A stretch of 62,507 nt of DNA, from positions 1 through 62,507 of the forward strand of contig CALSSN010000003.1 in the NCBI GenBank assembly GCA_943789025.1, given 5' to 3'. Below the pieces are notes generated by a model. That model did no database searches. It was not told the origin of the DNA and saw only the letters and a list, made by a program, of their open reading frames with translations. This DNA is from an uncultured Verrucomicrobiales bacterium (GTDB lineage Bacteria; Verrucomicrobiota; Verrucomicrobiia; Verrucomicrobiales; DEV007). A program made the position numbers and the translations under genes. Shown in pieces: positions 35,598 to 44,526 of this stretch (position 1 is its first letter; every line of letters starts with the position of its first letter).

Positions 35598-36208
35598 CTA
35601 GGCTTCTTTCAGGGCGGCGATAGCGGTGATGATCTCATCTGCAATTTTTGGTAAGTCTCGGATCCGCCTCCCGAATATTCCGCACCACTAAAATCGATCG
35701 GCGGCCCCACAGCGACCGTGATTTTTGTCCTTTGAAACATACCGGCTCCTCTCGGCAACGCCTCGTAAGCGCCAAAAATACGCACCGGAAGAACTGGAAC
35801 CCGCGCCTTACTGACCATGAAACCGACACCGGGTTGTCCGGACTGCAAATTCCCATCCCAGGACCTTTGCCCTTCAGGAAAGACAACCACGCGCTCGCCC
35901 TGCTGAAGAAGCTTGATCACCGTCTTGATTGTCTTTACTTCCGGCTTGTCTTGATCGACAGGAATCGAGTTCCAACGCGGGTAAAGCCACCCTCCGACCC
36001 CGCGAAAAAGAGTCTTCCTCGCCAGATAGTGCACCGCACGGTCGAAAGCAATTCCAATCAGCGGTGGATCCATATAACTGACGTGATTACTGGCAACCAG
36101 GCAGCCACCTTCCTCGATCAGGTTCTCACGCCCGAGAACTTCGTAATAAAAAAACCCTTTTGCCAAACGCCTGAAAAGCGAATGACCAATGCGGTAAACA
36201 GGAGACAT
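35598..36208 (-). CDS. plsC: 1-acyl-sn-glycerol-3-phosphate acyltransferase, C-terminus frameshifted
   Basis: Adds the second acyl chain in phospholipid synthesis at the inner membrane. The catalytic NHVSYMD (His42 to Asp47) and the glycerol-phosphate motif FPEGQRS (residues 110-116) are present. The in-frame reading ends at 35609 with an unlikely SPLSPP tail. Adding one T to the T-run at 35645-35649 gives the normal amphipathic end YQKIADEIITAIAALKEA and a stop at 35598, about 203 residues. A single-base deletion in a homopolymer is therefore likely. The 5' end overlaps the cmk frame by 91 bp. It is the last gene of the tyrA-aroA-cmk-plsC series. Confidence 0.9.
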
Positions 36209-36903
36209 GGGTGCGGCTTTCGATTTCTTTCTTGGGAGAAGAAAGTGCTAACTTCTTGAGTTGAGAGATCTCCAAGACGACTTCTGACCTCGGCGACAAC
36301 TTCTTCAAGACTTAAATAAGTCGTATCGATGACCTGGGCGCCCTCTGCAACAGCAAGAGGTGCCGCCTTCCGCGTTGAGTCCTGTTTGTCACGGGTTGCG
36401 ATCTGTTCAACCGACCCCTCTGCGGCCCTCCGTTGAGCTCGAACCTCGGCATCTGCATCCATATAAAACTTGTAAGGCGTCTCAGGAAACACATGCGAAC
36501 CGATATCACGCCCCTCCATCACGAGATTCCCTGAGATGAGCAGCTGACGTTGCAGACCGACGAGACACTCTCGCACCTCAGGAACCGCTGCCACTTCCGA
36601 GACGGCTCCACTCACCTTGTCTTCTTTGATAAAAGCGATGGGGTCGTGTCCGTCGAGACGCTGCACGAGTCTGCCGTCACCGATTTCTGTATCTATCTGG
36701 ATTTCTGAGAGAGCATTTTTGACCTGTTCGGGATCTTTGGTGTCGACACCGAGCTCAAGCAACCTCCAGGTCAGCGCACGATACATCGAACCGGTATCTA
36801 TATGGGCGAATTCGAGTTCTGCGGCGAGTGCTCGAGCAACCGAGCTTTTTCCGGATGCTGCAGGTCCATCGATCGCGATCACTGAGTGGGCAGACGTTGT
36901 CAT
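36118..36903 (-). CDS. cmk: Cytidylate kinase, possibly extended by a frameshift
   Basis: Phosphorylates CMP and dCMP with ATP. The P-loop GPAASGKSSVAR (residues 13-24), the DTGSMYRALTW segment, the EGRDIGSHVFP stretch and RDKQDSTR are all typical. A normal Cmk ends a few residues after VVAEVRSRL (residue 215). Here another 45 residues follow and run 91 bp into plsC. A one-base change would instead stop at 36248, 39 bp before plsC. Thus either there is a long overlap or a sequence error near 36250-36270. It lies 41 bp downstream of aroA. Confidence 0.9.
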   Translation of the reverse strand: MTTSAHSVIAIDGPAASGKSSVARALAAELEFAHIDTGSMYRALTWRLLELGVDTKDPEQVKNALSEIQIDTEIGDGRLVQRLDGHDPIAFIKEDKVSGAVSEVAAVPEVRECLVGLQRQLLISGNLVMEGRDIGSHVFPETPYKFYMDADAEVRAQRRAAEGSVEQIATRDKQDSTRKAAPLAVAEGAQVIDTTYLSLEEVVAEVRSRLGDLSTQEVSTFFSQERNRKPHPCLLFTALVIRFSGVWQKGFFITKFSGVRT

Positions 36904-36944
36904 GATTGAAACAGTTTCTTAGAGTTCTGATTATTCTTCCAGTC

Positions 36945-38300
36945 TTACTCAGCCAGACCCTGATAGTCGTGAATGTGGTGAGATTGGAACTTCTTGAGCT
37001 GCATTTCAAAATTCGGATACGAGGTGGCGACGCACTCGGAGTTTTTGATCACTGTTTCGCCGTCTGCATGAAGCCCGGCAATAGCAAAGGCCATGGCGAT
37101 TCGGTGGTCACCAAAACTTTCGACCGTGGCTCCCTTGAGGCGTGATCCGCCATGAATCGTCATGCCGTCCGGAGCTTCCTTCACATCCACTCCGAAAGCC
37201 CGCAGGTTCCCGGCAACGGCGGCAATTCTATCCGTTTCTTTGACTCTTAACTCAGCCGCATCACGAATCACCGTGGTTCCTTGCGCGAGAGCACCTGCAA
37301 CCGCCAGAACCGGAAGCTCATCGATGACATTGGCGATCATATCACCTCCGATCTCCACGCCCTGGAGGGCGCAGCCTTTGATGGCAATGTCACCAAAGGG
37401 CTCTCCGTGATCGAGGCTCTGTATGGTCTCCGTCAGGTCACAACCCATCATTGCAAGCACTTTGAGGATGCCGTTGCGCGTGGGATTGAGCCCTACTCCG
37501 TGTACAGTGAGCTTGGATCCTGACTGCGCAGCAGCAGCCACCAGCCAGAAAGCTGCACTGGAAATGTCCCCCGGAACGAAGACCGACTGTGCTCTGAGAA
37601 TCTGTTTCCCCTGAATCGAAATCGCCCCGGCTTCTCTCTCTGTCTTGACGCGAAAAAGATCGAGCATTCTTTCCGTATGATCACGAGTCGTCGACGGCTC
37701 AATCACCGTGGTTGTTCCCTCAGCAAAAAGCCCGGCAAGCAGAACAGCACTCTTCACCTGAGCACTGGCCACCGGCAGAGGATAAGAAATTGACTCGATG
37801 TCGGGATTTCCACGGATGGTCAACGGGGGCGTTCCTTCTGGCGAGGCCTCAATGGAAGCACCCATTTTCTCAAGCGGCTCGATCACACGCCCCATAGGCC
37901 GAACAGAAAGTGAAGCATCACCCGTGAGCACACTTGTGAACGGCTGGGCTGCTAGAATCCCCGAGAGAAGACGCATGGTAGTGCCCGAATTACCACAGTC
38001 GATTGCCGTCTCCGGGGCCGAGAGCTCCATGCCCGTGCCGTGAATCCTGATCTGCGTTGGGAGAAAATCATCATCATCAGGAATTTCTGAATCTGCGTCG
38101 AGATACTCGACACGGGCTCCGAGTGCCTCCATGGCACGCAACGTCGAGAGGCAGTCCTCGCTGGGAAGAAACCCAGTGATCTCACAAGGACCGTCGGCAA
38201 GTGCTGCGAGCATCGCTGCGCGGTGGGAAATACTCTTATCTCCCGGCACAGAAATTTTTCCTGAGAGAAGCGTTGCTCGGCTGACCCGGATCTCGGACAT
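36945..38300 (-). CDS. aroA: 3-phosphoshikimate 1-carboxyvinyltransferase (EPSP synthase)
   Basis: Sixth step of the shikimate pathway. From ATG 38300 it has 451 residues; the open frame to 38375 overlaps tyrA and is not used. Visible motifs are the opening GDKSISHRAAMLAALADG, the GNSGTTMRLLSGIL phosphoenolpyruvate loop, the RVKETDRI block and FGDHRIAMAFAIAG near the C-terminus. It lies 13 bp after tyrA and 41 bp before cmk on the same strand, so it is part of a five-gene run. Confidence 0.96.
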   Translation of the reverse strand: MSEIRVSRATLLSGKISVPGDKSISHRAAMLAALADGPCEITGFLPSEDCLSTLRAMEALGARVEYLDADSEIPDDDDFLPTQIRIHGTGMELSAPETAIDCGNSGTTMRLLSGILAAQPFTSVLTGDASLSVRPMGRVIEPLEKMGASIEASPEGTPPLTIRGNPDIESISYPLPVASAQVKSAVLLAGLFAEGTTTVIEPSTTRDHTERMLDLFRVKTEREAGAISIQGKQILRAQSVFVPGDISSAAFWLVAAAAQSGSKLTVHGVGLNPTRNGILKVLAMMGCDLTETIQSLDHGEPFGDIAIKGCALQGVEIGGDMIANVIDELPVLAVAGALAQGTTVIRDAAELRVKETDRIAAVAGNLRAFGVDVKEAPDGMTIHGGSRLKGATVESFGDHRIAMAFAIAGLHADGETVIKNSECVATSYPNFEMQLKKFQSHHIHDYQGLAE

Positions 38301-38313
38301 GAAGGACTTGGAA

Positions 38314-39210
38314 TCAATAACACGACGGGTCGGAAAAGAGCTTCTCATCCACCCCCCGCCGCAGTTGACTGGCACGGACTAAAAATGCGTGGAGCGCTTC
38401 ATCGTCCATCTCTTTCAAAAATGCAAGCACCTCGCTTGTTCCGCGATGAAACTCCTCCAGAGCGGTAACAACCTCCTTGCGGTTCTGGTGAAAAATACCT
38501 CTCCAAAGTTCAGGATCACCAGCAGCAATCCGAGTGGCATCCTTGAACCCGCTTCCCGCGACGCCCGCAGCCTCCGGCTCGACTCCAAGTGACGCCTCGA
38601 CTGTGAGCGCCGCAACAAGATGCGGAAGATGACTTATAAGAGCGATCCTCCGATCATGCTCCGCAGGACTCATCCGGTGAAGACACGCACCCAGGCCTAT
38701 CCAGAAATCGGCTGCCAGCTCAACGTCCCCCGCAGCATCTCCGTCAACCGGAGTCAGCACACAGGGAGCACCTCGGAAAAGCCCTTTCTTGGCCGCAGAG
38801 AAACCGCCTTCTTCGGATCCCGCCATCGGATGCGCGCCGACAAAACTGAACTGGGTTCCCTCAAAAACAGCATTCATCTCAGTGACCACGGATTCCTTGA
38901 CACTCCCGACATCGGTAACCACAACTCTCCCGGCAATGTCCGCCAGAGACACAAGCTGTTTCGCAATCGCTCCCATCACTTCGATAGGAGTAGCGAGGAC
39001 AATAAGCTTCGCTCCAGAAACAACTCTTCCAAGATCTGTCGAGGCTCTGCAGCGAGGCACAGCGGCGAGAATCTGATCAACCGCTTCCTGACGGCGAGCC
39101 CATACTGAGACCGTAAAACCCTCTTTCTCGACGAGATCAAGACAAAGCGACCCTCCAATCAGGCCTGGCCCGAGGATAGCAAGCTGGAGACGATCCGTCG
39201 TCGGCATCAA
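38314..39210 (-). CDS. tyrA: Prephenate dehydrogenase
   Basis: Oxidative decarboxylation of prephenate for tyrosine synthesis. The 298-residue product begins with a Rossmann GPGLIGGSL (14-22), followed by VTDVGSVK and the substrate loop GAHPMAGSEEGGF. A later HLPHLVAALTV block is also typical. There is no chorismate mutase or ACT domain. The start ATG overlaps the stop of the upstream lipoprotein gene (ATGA, 39207-39210), so translation is coupled. aroA follows 13 bp later. Confidence 0.93.
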   Translation of the reverse strand: MMPTTDRLQLAILGPGLIGGSLCLDLVEKEGFTVSVWARRQEAVDQILAAVPRCRASTDLGRVVSGAKLIVLATPIEVMGAIAKQLVSLADIAGRVVVTDVGSVKESVVTEMNAVFEGTQFSFVGAHPMAGSEEGGFSAAKKGLFRGAPCVLTPVDGDAAGDVELAADFWIGLGACLHRMSPAEHDRRIALISHLPHLVAALTVEASLGVEPEAAGVAGSGFKDATRIAAGDPELWRGIFHQNRKEVVTALEEFHRGTSEVLAFLKEMDDEALHAFLVRASQLRRGVDEKLFSDPSCY

Positions 39211-39803
39211 GGAACGAAAAACCAGAGATCCTGGTCAGGCTTGAACGGGTCTTTGACTAAAGTGCCGGAGGGCCACTCGCTGACATCGACGAGTCCCTGG
39301 TCGCGGCTGTGAGGGCTATAGACCTTCCCCGGGCGATTGGGTACTGGAATTCCTCTGGGGTGGTCTCCGCTGGGATCTGGCTGGGCCACTTTCTTTTTTT
39401 GCTGCGGAATTGAAACTCCTCCACCCGACCCCGGACTTGCGTTCCCTCCATCGAAGAGATTAGGGCCACCTGGACCTTGATAAACACCAGCCCCGAAAGG
39501 CTGACCGACCGCTACATTCGGCGGGAAGGTTCCCGGCGTGTAAGGCTGACCGTTTTCCGCCAGAAAAGGCTGATAAGGCGCTGCTCCAGGAGGTGCTTGT
39601 CCTCCGATTCCTTGACCCGCTGCCATTTGACTGGGATGACCGGGATGACCGGGATGACCGGGATGACCAAAACCAGGTTGCCCGGGATATCCGGAGCCGA
39701 CTGGAAAACCGCCTGCCGACGGCTCAAGGGGAACACAGCCGGTCATGACCGACAAAGAAAAGGAAAAAAATAATACGCTTAAAATTTTAAGGCGTGACTT
39801 CAT
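39207..39803 (-). CDS. Gly/Pro-rich lipoprotein with GHP tandem repeats
   Basis: A 198-residue predicted lipoprotein. The signal peptide (KILSVLFFSFSLSV) ends in MTGC, a clear lipobox with lipidation at Cys23. A region rich in Gly, Pro and Gln follows, including four perfect GHP units encoded by a 9-bp tandem repeat. The C-terminal 40 residues are more structured and end in LWFFVP. No catalytic motif is seen. It is the first gene of the series that continues with tyrA. Its function is unknown; the coupling to tyrA may be only organisational. Confidence 0.7.
   Translation of the reverse strand: MKSRLKILSVLFFSFSLSVMTGCVPLEPSAGGFPVGSGYPGQPGFGHPGHPGHPGHPSQMAAGQGIGGQAPPGAAPYQPFLAENGQPYTPGTFPPNVAVGQPFGAGVYQGPGGPNLFDGGNASPGSGGGVSIPQQKKKVAQPDPSGDHPRGIPVPNRPGKVYSPHSRDQGLVDVSEWPSGTLVKDPFKPDQDLWFFVP
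39633..39668. repeat. 9-bp tandem repeat, four perfect copies
   Basis: GGGATGACC repeats four times without error on the plus strand, and on the coding strand gives GGTCATCCC, encoding Gly-His-Pro. The in-frame 9-bp unit allows length change by slippage without loss of frame. Confidence 0.95.
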
Positions 39804-39916
39804 GATTCTCTAAAAAGACGAAAAATCGAACAACTCTATCTCTAGCAGAAGAATTCTTTATCACAAGCCCACCTGTCAGTCACTACGAAAATAACGATGA
39901 ACCTACTTCGAATAAA

Positions 39917-40531
39917 TCAACCCATGCCTCGCCTTCCATCAAGCGCACGCAGCAAAGTAAGTTCGTCCGCATGCTCAAGCCCACCGCCCGCGGGAAGCCC
40001 TTGGGCCAGCCGGGTGACTTGGAGTCCTTCTTTTTCCCTAAAAATCCCAGCCAGATAGTGAGCCGTCGCCTCGCCTTCAACGTCCGAGCCCAGCGCGAGA
40101 ATAACCTCGCTCACCCGCCTCTTTTGCACCCGGCTTATCAGTGGAGAGATTCTTAAATCCTGCGGCGTCACATTATCAAGAGGCGAAAGCCTTCCTCCAA
40201 GTGCGTGGTAGAGACCAGTGAAGGCGCCTGTCCTCTCGATGGGAAGGATATCGGTCGGCTGCTCGACGACACAAATTGTATCACCCTGCCGCTCGGGATC
40301 CGAACAAAGTGGGCACGGATTTTCTTGTAGCAGAAAAAACCCACATTCCTCGCAACGCGCGATCCCCTCACGCGCCTCGGTGATTGCCTGTGCGATAGCG
40401 TCCGCCTTTTCCTTTCCCCCACCAAGCATCCAGACAGCGATTCTCTCCGCACTTCTCGGGCCCACGCCAGGCAAAGATTTGAGACCGGAAATCAGCCTCA
40501 GAATTGGTTCGGGGTAGGCAATGCGAGGCAT
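39917..40531 (-). CDS. recR: Recombination mediator protein RecR
   Basis: With RecO it loads RecA on SSB-coated single-stranded DNA at gaps. The start at 40531 (MPRIAYPEPILRLISGL) gives 204 residues; an open frame continues to 40588 without family support. The helix-hairpin-helix PGVGPRSAER is at 21-30, the zinc finger ligands Cys60, Cys63, Cys73 and Cys76 are intact, and a Toprim domain follows (ICVVEQPTDILPIE, ALGSDVEGEATAHYL). It precedes the lipoprotein-tyrA run by about 110 bp and follows the cyclase-like gene; neither is a usual RecR partner (dnaX is absent here). Confidence 0.95.
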   Translation of the reverse strand: MPRIAYPEPILRLISGLKSLPGVGPRSAERIAVWMLGGGKEKADAIAQAITEAREGIARCEECGFFLLQENPCPLCSDPERQGDTICVVEQPTDILPIERTGAFTGLYHALGGRLSPLDNVTPQDLRISPLISRVQKRRVSEVILALGSDVEGEATAHYLAGIFREKEGLQVTRLAQGLPAGGGLEHADELTLLRALDGRRGMG

Positions 40532-40559
40532 TGAAATTGGTGCTGATAAAAATACTGAC

Positions 40560-41873
40560 TCAGGAGAAAGTATCCTGAACCCCATCACTCGATGGAAGTG
40601 ATACTACTGCTGGCTCTTCCCCGTCAGCATAAAGAAGATGCCTGGTGGTCTCGATGAAGCGAAGCACAACCGGATCCGAGGCTTCTTCGGACACCAGACT
40701 GCGAGCTGCTTCAAAATGGCTCAGAGCCTCCTGGTTTCTTCCTTCCCGGAGGAGCATAACCCCGTTCCAAAATTGATCCCGGGCCCTCAGAGCGGTTTCT
40801 GAAAGATCTCCCGACGCGGCCATCAATTCGTAAAATTCACTGATTTTCCCAGAAGGGAACTCCTGAAGCTGATCAATCGGGCGAAATTCGAAGGTATGCG
40901 TCATCCTTTGGAAGACCGACAGGTCGACCAGTATCTTTGAATCGTAATTCAAATTCGCAACCGCAAGGCGCCGACAGAGATCCACACCCTGCCCTAAGAC
41001 ACTGTATTGCCGCTGAGCTCCTTCTCCAAAAATTCCTGAAATCACGGTATCAAGAGAGAGCGCTATTCCAAACCGAAGCCGTTGGGTCCACTGGCTATCA
41101 GCTTCAAGAACGAGATTATTCAGTCTCTGCCGAAGCTCAAGCGCAGCCGTACACGCTTGCTGACAGGAATCATCCAGCGCGACTGGAAGACCAAAAAAGA
41201 CCCGAACACAATCCGGCGAGGCCTCGTCAAGGAAGGCACCTCGAGAGCAGAGAAACTCAGAGGTTGCGCCAAGAAACTGGTTCGTGAGATCTACAATCTG
41301 AGAGCGCTCAACTGGCTTAGCAAAGCTCCCCTCGTCAAAAAAGATGGTGACGGTAAGAATCACAACCTCCTGCTCTTGGCCATGAAGAACCGGAGCATCT
41401 TTAAGACCCATCAGCTTGCGCATCATTTCACAGCTGATCCGCCCACCAAAAATTCGTCTTAACTCGTGCTTCCTCTGCCCCCACTCACTGGAGGCGTAAA
41501 GGAGGCTGAGTGCGAGCGAAAGGAGAATCGTAATGATCCCGGATAGAGGCTCAAAGAGTTTTGCGTAAAGAGCCATGGCAGGAGAAAGACCTACCACCAC
41601 AACCGTGGCAAGAATCGCGAAAAGCGAACGCGATGAGTTTCGAGGAGAATCAATGACCACCCAGGCAACTCCGAAGGCGGCGAGAGTAAACACAAAATGC
41701 TGAAGCCACCGAATCGGAACAAGCTCAAGATCACCAAAAAGATCCGGATTGACTCGATACCACCCAAAGGTAAGGCGAGAGAAATCCTCGGCAACAGGAG
41801 TCTGGTAGAGACCCCACAAGAGAAGAGTCACCGTGCTGCCGATGACAAGCCAAGCAAGAAGTGAACGCGACAT
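40560..41873 (-). CDS. Membrane-bound class III cyclase-like protein, probably degenerate
   Basis: A 437-residue protein with three or so N-terminal membrane spans (about residues 5-22, 55-75, 82-125), a class III cyclase-like domain (about 165-330) and a helical, TPR-like C-terminal part (about 365-420). Cyclase landmarks are recognisable: VILTVTIFFDEGSF aligns with the first metal Asp, SPDCVRVFFGLP with the second, and QYSVLGQGVDLCRRL with the transition-state region. There the expected Asn is replaced by Asp and several usual residues differ. It may be a nucleotide-binding regulator or an inactive cyclase. No partner response protein is nearby. Confidence 0.65.
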   Translation of the reverse strand: MSRSLLAWLVIGSTVTLLLWGLYQTPVAEDFSRLTFGWYRVNPDLFGDLELVPIRWLQHFVFTLAAFGVAWVVIDSPRNSSRSLFAILATVVVVGLSPAMALYAKLFEPLSGIITILLSLALSLLYASSEWGQRKHELRRIFGGRISCEMMRKLMGLKDAPVLHGQEQEVVILTVTIFFDEGSFAKPVERSQIVDLTNQFLGATSEFLCSRGAFLDEASPDCVRVFFGLPVALDDSCQQACTAALELRQRLNNLVLEADSQWTQRLRFGIALSLDTVISGIFGEGAQRQYSVLGQGVDLCRRLAVANLNYDSKILVDLSVFQRMTHTFEFRPIDQLQEFPSGKISEFYELMAASGDLSETALRARDQFWNGVMLLREGRNQEALSHFEAARSLVSEEASDPVVLRFIETTRHLLYADGEEPAVVSLPSSDGVQDTFS

Positions 41874-41939
41874 GCTCGCACTCTATAAACCAGACTCTCC
41901 AGAAATTCGACCTCGATCCATGACATAAGCCAACTTTTA

Positions 41940-42132
41940 AAGAAGGTCTGATCCACTGCTCCACCCGCCACTTGGAATGAAATAGGATTAAAGTCAGCAT
42001 CGCTGCACTCTGGGCTCGCTAAAAAACCCCTTCGGGTTGCTGCCCGCATCCAGCGTGGCTTTGTTGCTCGTTGGTCGTGGATAATGCGGACAACAATGAC
42101 GGGCACCGTCATGAATCAGACCCTCCTTAAGA
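41940..42132 (+). repeat. Dispersed repeat family B, copy 3
   Basis: Has both ends, AAGAAGGTCTGATCCA at the left and AATCAGACCCTCCTTA at the right, which are inverted repeats of each other over about 16 bp with few mismatches. The interior matches copy 2, including GCTCCACCCGCCACTTGGAA, AGTCAGCATCG, GGGTTGCTGCCCGCATCCAG and TTGGTCGTGGA. About 35 bp with the GCCGTGCCACACAGAA block are missing. The element fills the space between the divergent cyclase and exporter genes. Confidence 0.88.
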
Positions 42133-42291
42133 AATCTCCGAAACGCAGTTTTTTTCTCCCACAGGTGTTCTTCAACTTTTCGGGATCTCTTGCTTTCTAA
42201 GATATCGAGCCTGCCTCGATTTTTCAAAAGAACGGCTTTTCTTTCCTTTCATTTCAAATGCTGGCTCTTGATCTCTGGTCAGACGACGGCC

Positions 42292-44008
42292 ATGATAGCC
42301 GCAGTGAACAGCTCTCTTCGCCAGTCTTTCCTGCTCCTTCACTGCCAGTTTTTGTGTGCGCGAGCTACTCTCAACAGCGTCGTCCAAAGGTCTCGGTTGA
42401 TGGTCGCCATCATGCTGTTTTTTCTCGTCAGCTATCAAGTGATAGGCACCTTTCTTTTCACACGTGGCATCGCATACATCGCTAGCATTCCTGGAATTGG
42501 AGAGATGCTTATCGAGCGGATGTTTTATCTCATCTTCTTTCTCTTTTTCCTCATGCTGATCTTCTCGAACTGCATCCTTCTTTTCGTAGGAGCATTTCGG
42601 AGTCGTCAAACAGCGTGGCTGATCTCTCTTCCAGTTCAGCCCGAGGCTCTCTTTGCGGGAAGGCTCGGCGAGAGCATCACCTTTTCGAGTTGGGGATTAG
42701 TGATTCTCAGTGCGCCGCTTTTGCTGTCCTATGGCAACCTTTTTGATGCCGGCCCTCTCTTCTACCTGGCCAGTCTAGGCCTCATTCTCTTCTTCATCAT
42801 CGTGCCCGCGGCGATCGCAGCAATTCTCGTGCTCACCGTCACCACCTGGTGGCCTAAAGGTTTCAAAGGGATCATTCCGATCCTCCTTCTTCTGGTGGGC
42901 CTCCTGACCTGGAATCTTCAGTCCACGGCACCTCAGGACATTGTGGATGCAGATGTGGCCTCAGCACGCATGGCCATCAGTGACTACCTCAGGCACACGG
43001 AACTGGCAGCCCATCCACTTCTTCCCAATACCTGGGTTTCTACTTCAGTACTGGGATGGCTCGGAGTCCATGACGAGGATCAGGGAGGCTTTCACTTTCT
43101 ACTAACTGCGAGTCAGGCGCTCATGGGATTACTGGCAGCGTCTTTCCTCGCTAAACATTTCTACCTCAAAGGATGGGCGCGCAGCGCGCGACGCATCTCG
43201 AGATCTGGAAGCGAATCACGGGAGGATCAAACACTCAGGAAAAGCATCATTCCTCCCCGGGCCGCTCCTGAGATACCGGGCGCTACTATATAAAGATGCT
43301 CTCACCTTTATCAGAGACCCTTCCCAGTGGATCCAGAGCGTCATTATCATCGGACTCCTCATCGTCTATATCCTGAATATCGGAAACATGGGCTACGATT
43401 TTGAGAATCCTTTCTGGCACACGGTGATCAGCTTTCTCAATCTTACCGTCTGCTCTCTGGCCCTTTCCACTCTCACCACCCGATTCGTCTTCCCGCAATT
43501 CAGTTTTGAAGGCCGCCGCCTCTGGGTAATCGGAGTTGCCCCTTTTTCCATCGCCAATCTTCTCTGGCTTAAACTTGCTCAGTCTATTTTTATCACTGGG
43601 CTGATCAGTATCGGTTTGATGGTTCTGTCGAGTCATGTCCTGGAGTTGGATTTTTCACGAGGCGCATATTTCTGCAGCGTTATGCTCCTTCTGTGCTCCG
43701 GTTTATGCGCATACTCTGCGGGACTTGGCTCTATCTTCCCCAACTTTCAGGAATCAAACCCAGCGAAAATGGTTTCTGGATTTGGCGGAACGCTTTGCCT
43801 TATCTCCAGCTTCATTCTTCTCGTAGGCGTCATCTCAACTGCCGCTCTTCCAGATGTCCTGCGAATTCGTGCTCAAGGCCATCCCTCCTCTCTCACTCAG
43901 GGGCATGCTCTCGCCATCATCGCTACGGCAGTCCTAGTGACAAGCCTCGCTGTCCTGGTGCCTGCGGCACGCAAGGTAAAAAGACTGGATTATCGTAAGA
44001 TTCCTTAA
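42292..44008 (+). CDS. ABC exporter-type membrane protein, split by a frameshift
   Basis: Likely membrane component of an ABC-2-like exporter (the putative ABC exporter family). The first frame (start ATG 42292; TTG 42190 is an alternative) encodes about six hydrophobic spans and a long loop, then ends in an implausible tail at 43293. The next frame is open before that point and continues seamlessly as PLLRYRALLYKDALTFIRD, then to the end at 44008 with more spans. Removing one base in the run CCTCCCCGGG (about 43255-43262) joins both into about 571 residues. No ATPase gene is adjacent, so its partner is elsewhere or absent. Repeat B3 lies just upstream. Confidence 0.8.
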
Positions 44009-44111
44009 TAGTATAGATACCTAAACTACCGAGACCCACACCCTGCGCAAACTCGGGAAACTTTCCTGACAAGCAAAGGCTGGGTTTCAGAATCAATCCC
44101 CAGCCCACAGG

Positions 44112-44294
44112 ATGATGAAAAAATCAAGAGCGAGAAGAAGCAGAAAACAGCAGCCCTCTTCAAGTTCCCGAAGCTATGCAAGTCGCAGAGAACTGAACGA
44201 GGATCTTCACCGCTACAACGCCTGTATCGTCGAGCAGCCCGACCTCTTCCTGATGGAAGAAGATTCCGAGCAAACCCATCAAGAAGCCCCGTGA
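44112..44294 (+). CDS. Small basic-to-acidic hypothetical protein
   Basis: A 60-residue frame with a strongly basic, Ser/Arg-rich first third (KKSRARRSRKQQ), a middle RRELNEDLHRYNACIVEQPD and an acidic end. AGGA stands just before the ATG. It lies in an otherwise empty 500-bp gap between the exporter and tatA. Its composition could fit a small nucleic-acid-binding protein. The coding status is uncertain, and I see nothing else in the rest of this gap. Confidence 0.4.
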   Translation: MMKKSRARRSRKQQPSSSSRSYASRRELNEDLHRYNACIVEQPDLFLMEEDSEQTHQEAP

Positions 44295-44526
44295 AGAAGA
44301 AGGCCGAACAAATCGATTGACGCGCTCCCAGAGAAAAGAGGTAAACCAAAGGCGGTTCTTCCACCTTCTTCAGTTTATTTTTTCTCTTCTTTATTCTTCT
44401 GGCTCTGCTCACCTGGGTGCTTCACGCATCCGTTCTTTATCTTTTTTAGCCCTTTTTCACCTGCCTCAGAAATTGCAACTTTCCTGATGGCTTCCGCCGG
44501 AAAGCACCTTAGAGTCTAAAAGAATC

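Noticed and set aside
39633..39668. Short CRISPR-like array
   Set aside because: The units are 9 bp, directly adjacent without spacers, and encode Gly-His-Pro in frame.
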